NCBI GenBank assembly: GCA_000991645.1 | Contig: LBRX01000035.1 | Coordinates: 1-12,485, forward strand | Length of the DNA: 12,485 bases | Direction: 5' to 3' | DNA from: Candidatus Moranbacteria bacterium GW2011_GWE2_36_40 | GTDB taxonomy: Bacteria; Patescibacteriota; Minisyncoccia; Moranbacterales; GWC2-37-73 | Part shown: one piece after another, positions 11,040-12,485 of the stretch | Numbering within the stretch: position 1 is the first letter of the stretch | Layout: every line of letters begins with the position of its first letter | Position numbers and translations under genes: made by a program | Notes under the pieces: generated by a model | What the model was told of the DNA's origin: nothing | The model's database searches: none | Seen by the model: only the letters and a program-made list of their open reading frames with translations

Positions 11040-11405
11040 TTACACGAATTCTATTACTGCCATTTGTGCTCCATCACTTTTTCTTTGTGCGATTTTCATG
11101 ATTCGAGTATAACCACTTTGACGCTGAGAAAACTTCTGGGCAAACTCACCAGAAAGCTTTTTAACAGCAACCAAAGGAAGGTTTTTTCTCAAATCTCTAA
11201 GCACTGCAACTTTCTTTGTCTCATCATTAGATATCTTTTTCACTTTCGTGATAAGTTTATCTATCATTGGCTTAATTTCTTTTGCTTTTGCTTCAGTAGT
11301 TGTTATCTTTTCTTTCATAATAAAACTACCCAAGAGCGTTTTAAGAAGCGCCACTCTTTGCTTTTTCACTCTACTAAATTTTCTACTTCTTCCGAGATGA
11401 TTCAT
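11040..11405 (-). CDS. rplQ: Ribosomal protein bL17 (L17)
   Basis: bL17 is a 50S protein near the exit tunnel. The 121-aa product is of normal length. The N-terminus MNHLGRSRKFSRVKKQRVALLKTLLGSFI corresponds to the family's M-x-H-x-x-x-x-K-L-x-R-x-x-x-H-R segment. It continues with ITTTEAKAKEIKPMIDKLITKVKK (34-57), where the family has the same TT-x-x-(K/R)A-KE motif. It ends with the SGYTRIMKIAQRKSDGAQMAVIEFV strand pair typical of L17. It lies directly between rpoA and rplM, the usual order. There is no Shine-Dalgarno; the ATG is 7 nt from the next repeat array. Confidence 0.96.
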   Translation of the reverse strand: MNHLGRSRKFSRVKKQRVALLKTLLGSFIMKEKITTTEAKAKEIKPMIDKLITKVKKISNDETKKVAVLRDLRKNLPLVAVKKLSGEFAQKFSQRQSGYTRIMKIAQRKSDGAQMAVIEFV

Positions 11406-11411
11406 AATATT

Positions 11412-11492
11412 AACTCATAACTTACAACTTGCAACTCACAACTCTTTCGTTCGTGATCCTAGTTGTTAGTTGTTAATTGTTAGTTGTTAGTT
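11412..11492. repeat. Heptamer AACT/AGTT inverted arrays in the rpoA-rplQ spacer
   Basis: Left units in strict 7-bp phase: AACTCAT, AACTTAC, AACTTGC, AACTCAC and AACTCTT (11412-11446). Right units: AGTTGTT twice, AATTGTT, AGTTGTT, AGTT (11461-11492). The arms 11412-11443 and 11461-11492 pair at 25 of 32 positions around a 17-nt loop. The right arm touches the rpoA stop (11492-11494). Confidence 0.82.
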
Positions 11493-12457
11493 TACTGCTT
11501 CAATGTTATTCCAAATTCTCCTATAGCTTTTTTAATTTCCTTAACACCCTTGTCTCCCATGCCTTCCAATGCAAGCAATCCTTCTTCATTCAATTTTGCA
11601 ATATCCTTGATTTTAACAATTTTACTTGCTTCAAGAACATTAAGAGTTCTTGTTGAAAGATTTTTCAGATCAGTAACTTTGATTTTCAAAGGATCAACAG
11701 CTTCTTCTGCAACCACTTTTTCCTCAACAATAACAGCTTCTTTTGCTTCAACTTCTTTTATTTCTTCAACCACTTCAATTCCACCCAATACGGAAAATTG
11801 TTCAACCAAGATAACAACAGCCTTTTTGAATGCTTCTTCAGGAGTAATGCTTCCATCAGTAACAACTTCGAGTGTAATTTTGTTATAATCAGTTCTCTTT
11901 CCAACGCGCATATTTTCTACTTCGTAATTCACGCGACGGATAGGTGTGTACACTGCATCAATAGCAATAACACCAATTTCCTTTTCAGGTCTATTTTGCT
12001 GATCAATTGGTACATATCCCAAACCTCTTGAAATTTCCAATTCCATCTCAAATTCAACTTTTTTATCAGTAACAGTAGCAATAATCTGATCGGTGTTAAC
12101 AACTTCCACGCTTGAAGGACATTTAATTTCCTTTGCGGTTACCTTTCCTTCACCTTTGAATTTAAGGCTAACTTTAACAGGTTCCTCACTGTGCATTTTA
12201 AAACGAATTTTTTTAAGATTCAAAATAATTTGTACTGCGTCTTCCATAACTCCGTCAAGAGTTGAAAATTCGTGAGAAACACCTTTGATTTTTACCGATG
12301 TAACTGCTGCACCTTCTAAAGATGCTAAAAGAACACGCCTAAGCGCATTACCAAGGGTCATACCATAACCCGGATAACATCCCATGATTTCGAATTTCCC
12401 ACTATTCTGATCAATTGGGGTGTATTTTGGCTTTTGAGGAAGCGACACTATTTGCAT
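11492..12457 (-). CDS. rpoA: DNA-directed RNA polymerase subunit alpha
   Basis: Alpha dimerises to start assembly of core RNA polymerase, and its C-terminal domain touches UP elements and activators. The 321-aa product has the N-terminal domain with GKFEIMGCYPGYGMTLGNALRRVLLASLEGAAVTSVKI (20-57), VMEDAVQIILNLKKI (70-84), an RGLGYVPIDQQNR segment and YTPIRRVNYEVENMRVGKRTDYNKITLEVVTDGSITPEEA. A Glu/Val/Ala-rich linker lies at about 225-255. The C-terminal domain (about 257-321) keeps the DNA-contact residues: Arg270 and Asn273 in STRTLNVL (the R265/N268 positions of E. coli) and Lys303 in GMGDKGVKEI. ATG 12457 has a weak GAGG 2 nt upstream. It is the first gene visible in the operon; rpsD is expected beyond the right edge. 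Confidence 0.97.
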   Translation of the reverse strand: MQIVSLPQKPKYTPIDQNSGKFEIMGCYPGYGMTLGNALRRVLLASLEGAAVTSVKIKGVSHEFSTLDGVMEDAVQIILNLKKIRFKMHSEEPVKVSLKFKGEGKVTAKEIKCPSSVEVVNTDQIIATVTDKKVEFEMELEISRGLGYVPIDQQNRPEKEIGVIAIDAVYTPIRRVNYEVENMRVGKRTDYNKITLEVVTDGSITPEEAFKKAVVILVEQFSVLGGIEVVEEIKEVEAKEAVIVEEKVVAEEAVDPLKIKVTDLKNLSTRTLNVLEASKIVKIKDIAKLNEEGLLALEGMGDKGVKEIKKAIGEFGITLKQ

Positions 12458-12485
12458 ATCCTCTTTCTAACACATTAATCATCCC

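Noticed and set aside
11022..11420. 132-codon plus-strand frame opposite rplQ
   Set aside because: It is fully antisense to rplQ, a clear L17 gene, with no promoter or ribosome site.
10937..11492. Possible CRISPR-like arrays in the ribosomal spacers
   Set aside because: The unit is only 7-8 bp, with no 20-40 bp repeat and spacer pattern and no cas genes. They are short tandem arrays.

Overview
The window reads as a chromosome segment of an AT-rich bacterium with small, streamlined genes. It is most likely a member of the Candidate Phyla Radiation (Patescibacteria, Parcubacteria/Moranbacteria-like). This is inferred from several traits: most genes lack a Shine-Dalgarno sequence, two genes have a -10 box almost touching the start codon, operon spacers are filled with short low-complexity inverted repeats, the tRNA has no encoded CCA, ribosomal protein L13 and GreA are shortened, and PEGA, RhuM and 'GIGTTS' stalk proteins are present. 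The lineage is not proven from this window alone.

Layout, left to right. (1) 26-2443, minus strand: an accessory-looking pair, a secreted SGNH-hydrolase-like protein on a tail-fibre-like stalk and a RhuM-family protein. They are separated by a (GA)16 microsatellite and CACGAAT-type repeats. (2) 2532-3335: greA with its own strong promoter, a terminator-like hairpin in its leader, a 3' terminator and two intergenic inverted-repeat elements. The encoded GreA lacks the acidic coiled-coil tip. (3) 3350-6356, minus: a probable unit of a beta-propeller lipoprotein, ribosome recycling factor (frr) and the site-2 protease RseP. (4) 6400-6592: tRNA-Lys(UUU) with promoter and terminator, followed by an inverted partial copy of its own 3' end. 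(5) 6609-9688: a multi-pass membrane protein (minus), a REP-like palindromic element, a PEGA/beta-propeller membrane protein (plus, nearly leaderless), facing terminators, and a small membrane protein (minus). (6) 9706-12457, minus: the conserved 3' part of the ribosomal protein/RNA polymerase alpha operon, rpoA-rplQ-rplM-rpsI, ending in a strong terminator. Its upstream part (rpsD side) lies beyond the right edge.

The core genes serve transcription (rpoA, greA), translation (rplQ, rplM, rpsI, frr, tRNA-Lys) and envelope proteolysis (rseP). The accessory and membrane genes are surface or envelope proteins of unknown role. All 13 protein genes end in TAA or TAG and none in TGA. No mobile element with its own transposase, no CRISPR array and no clearly new defence system is visible. 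The most unusual material is in the spacers: phased AACT/AGTT arrays between ribosomal genes, the tRNA-derived inverted repeat, and the nested inverted repeat between rseP and greA. There is no gene-free stretch longer than 300 bases.
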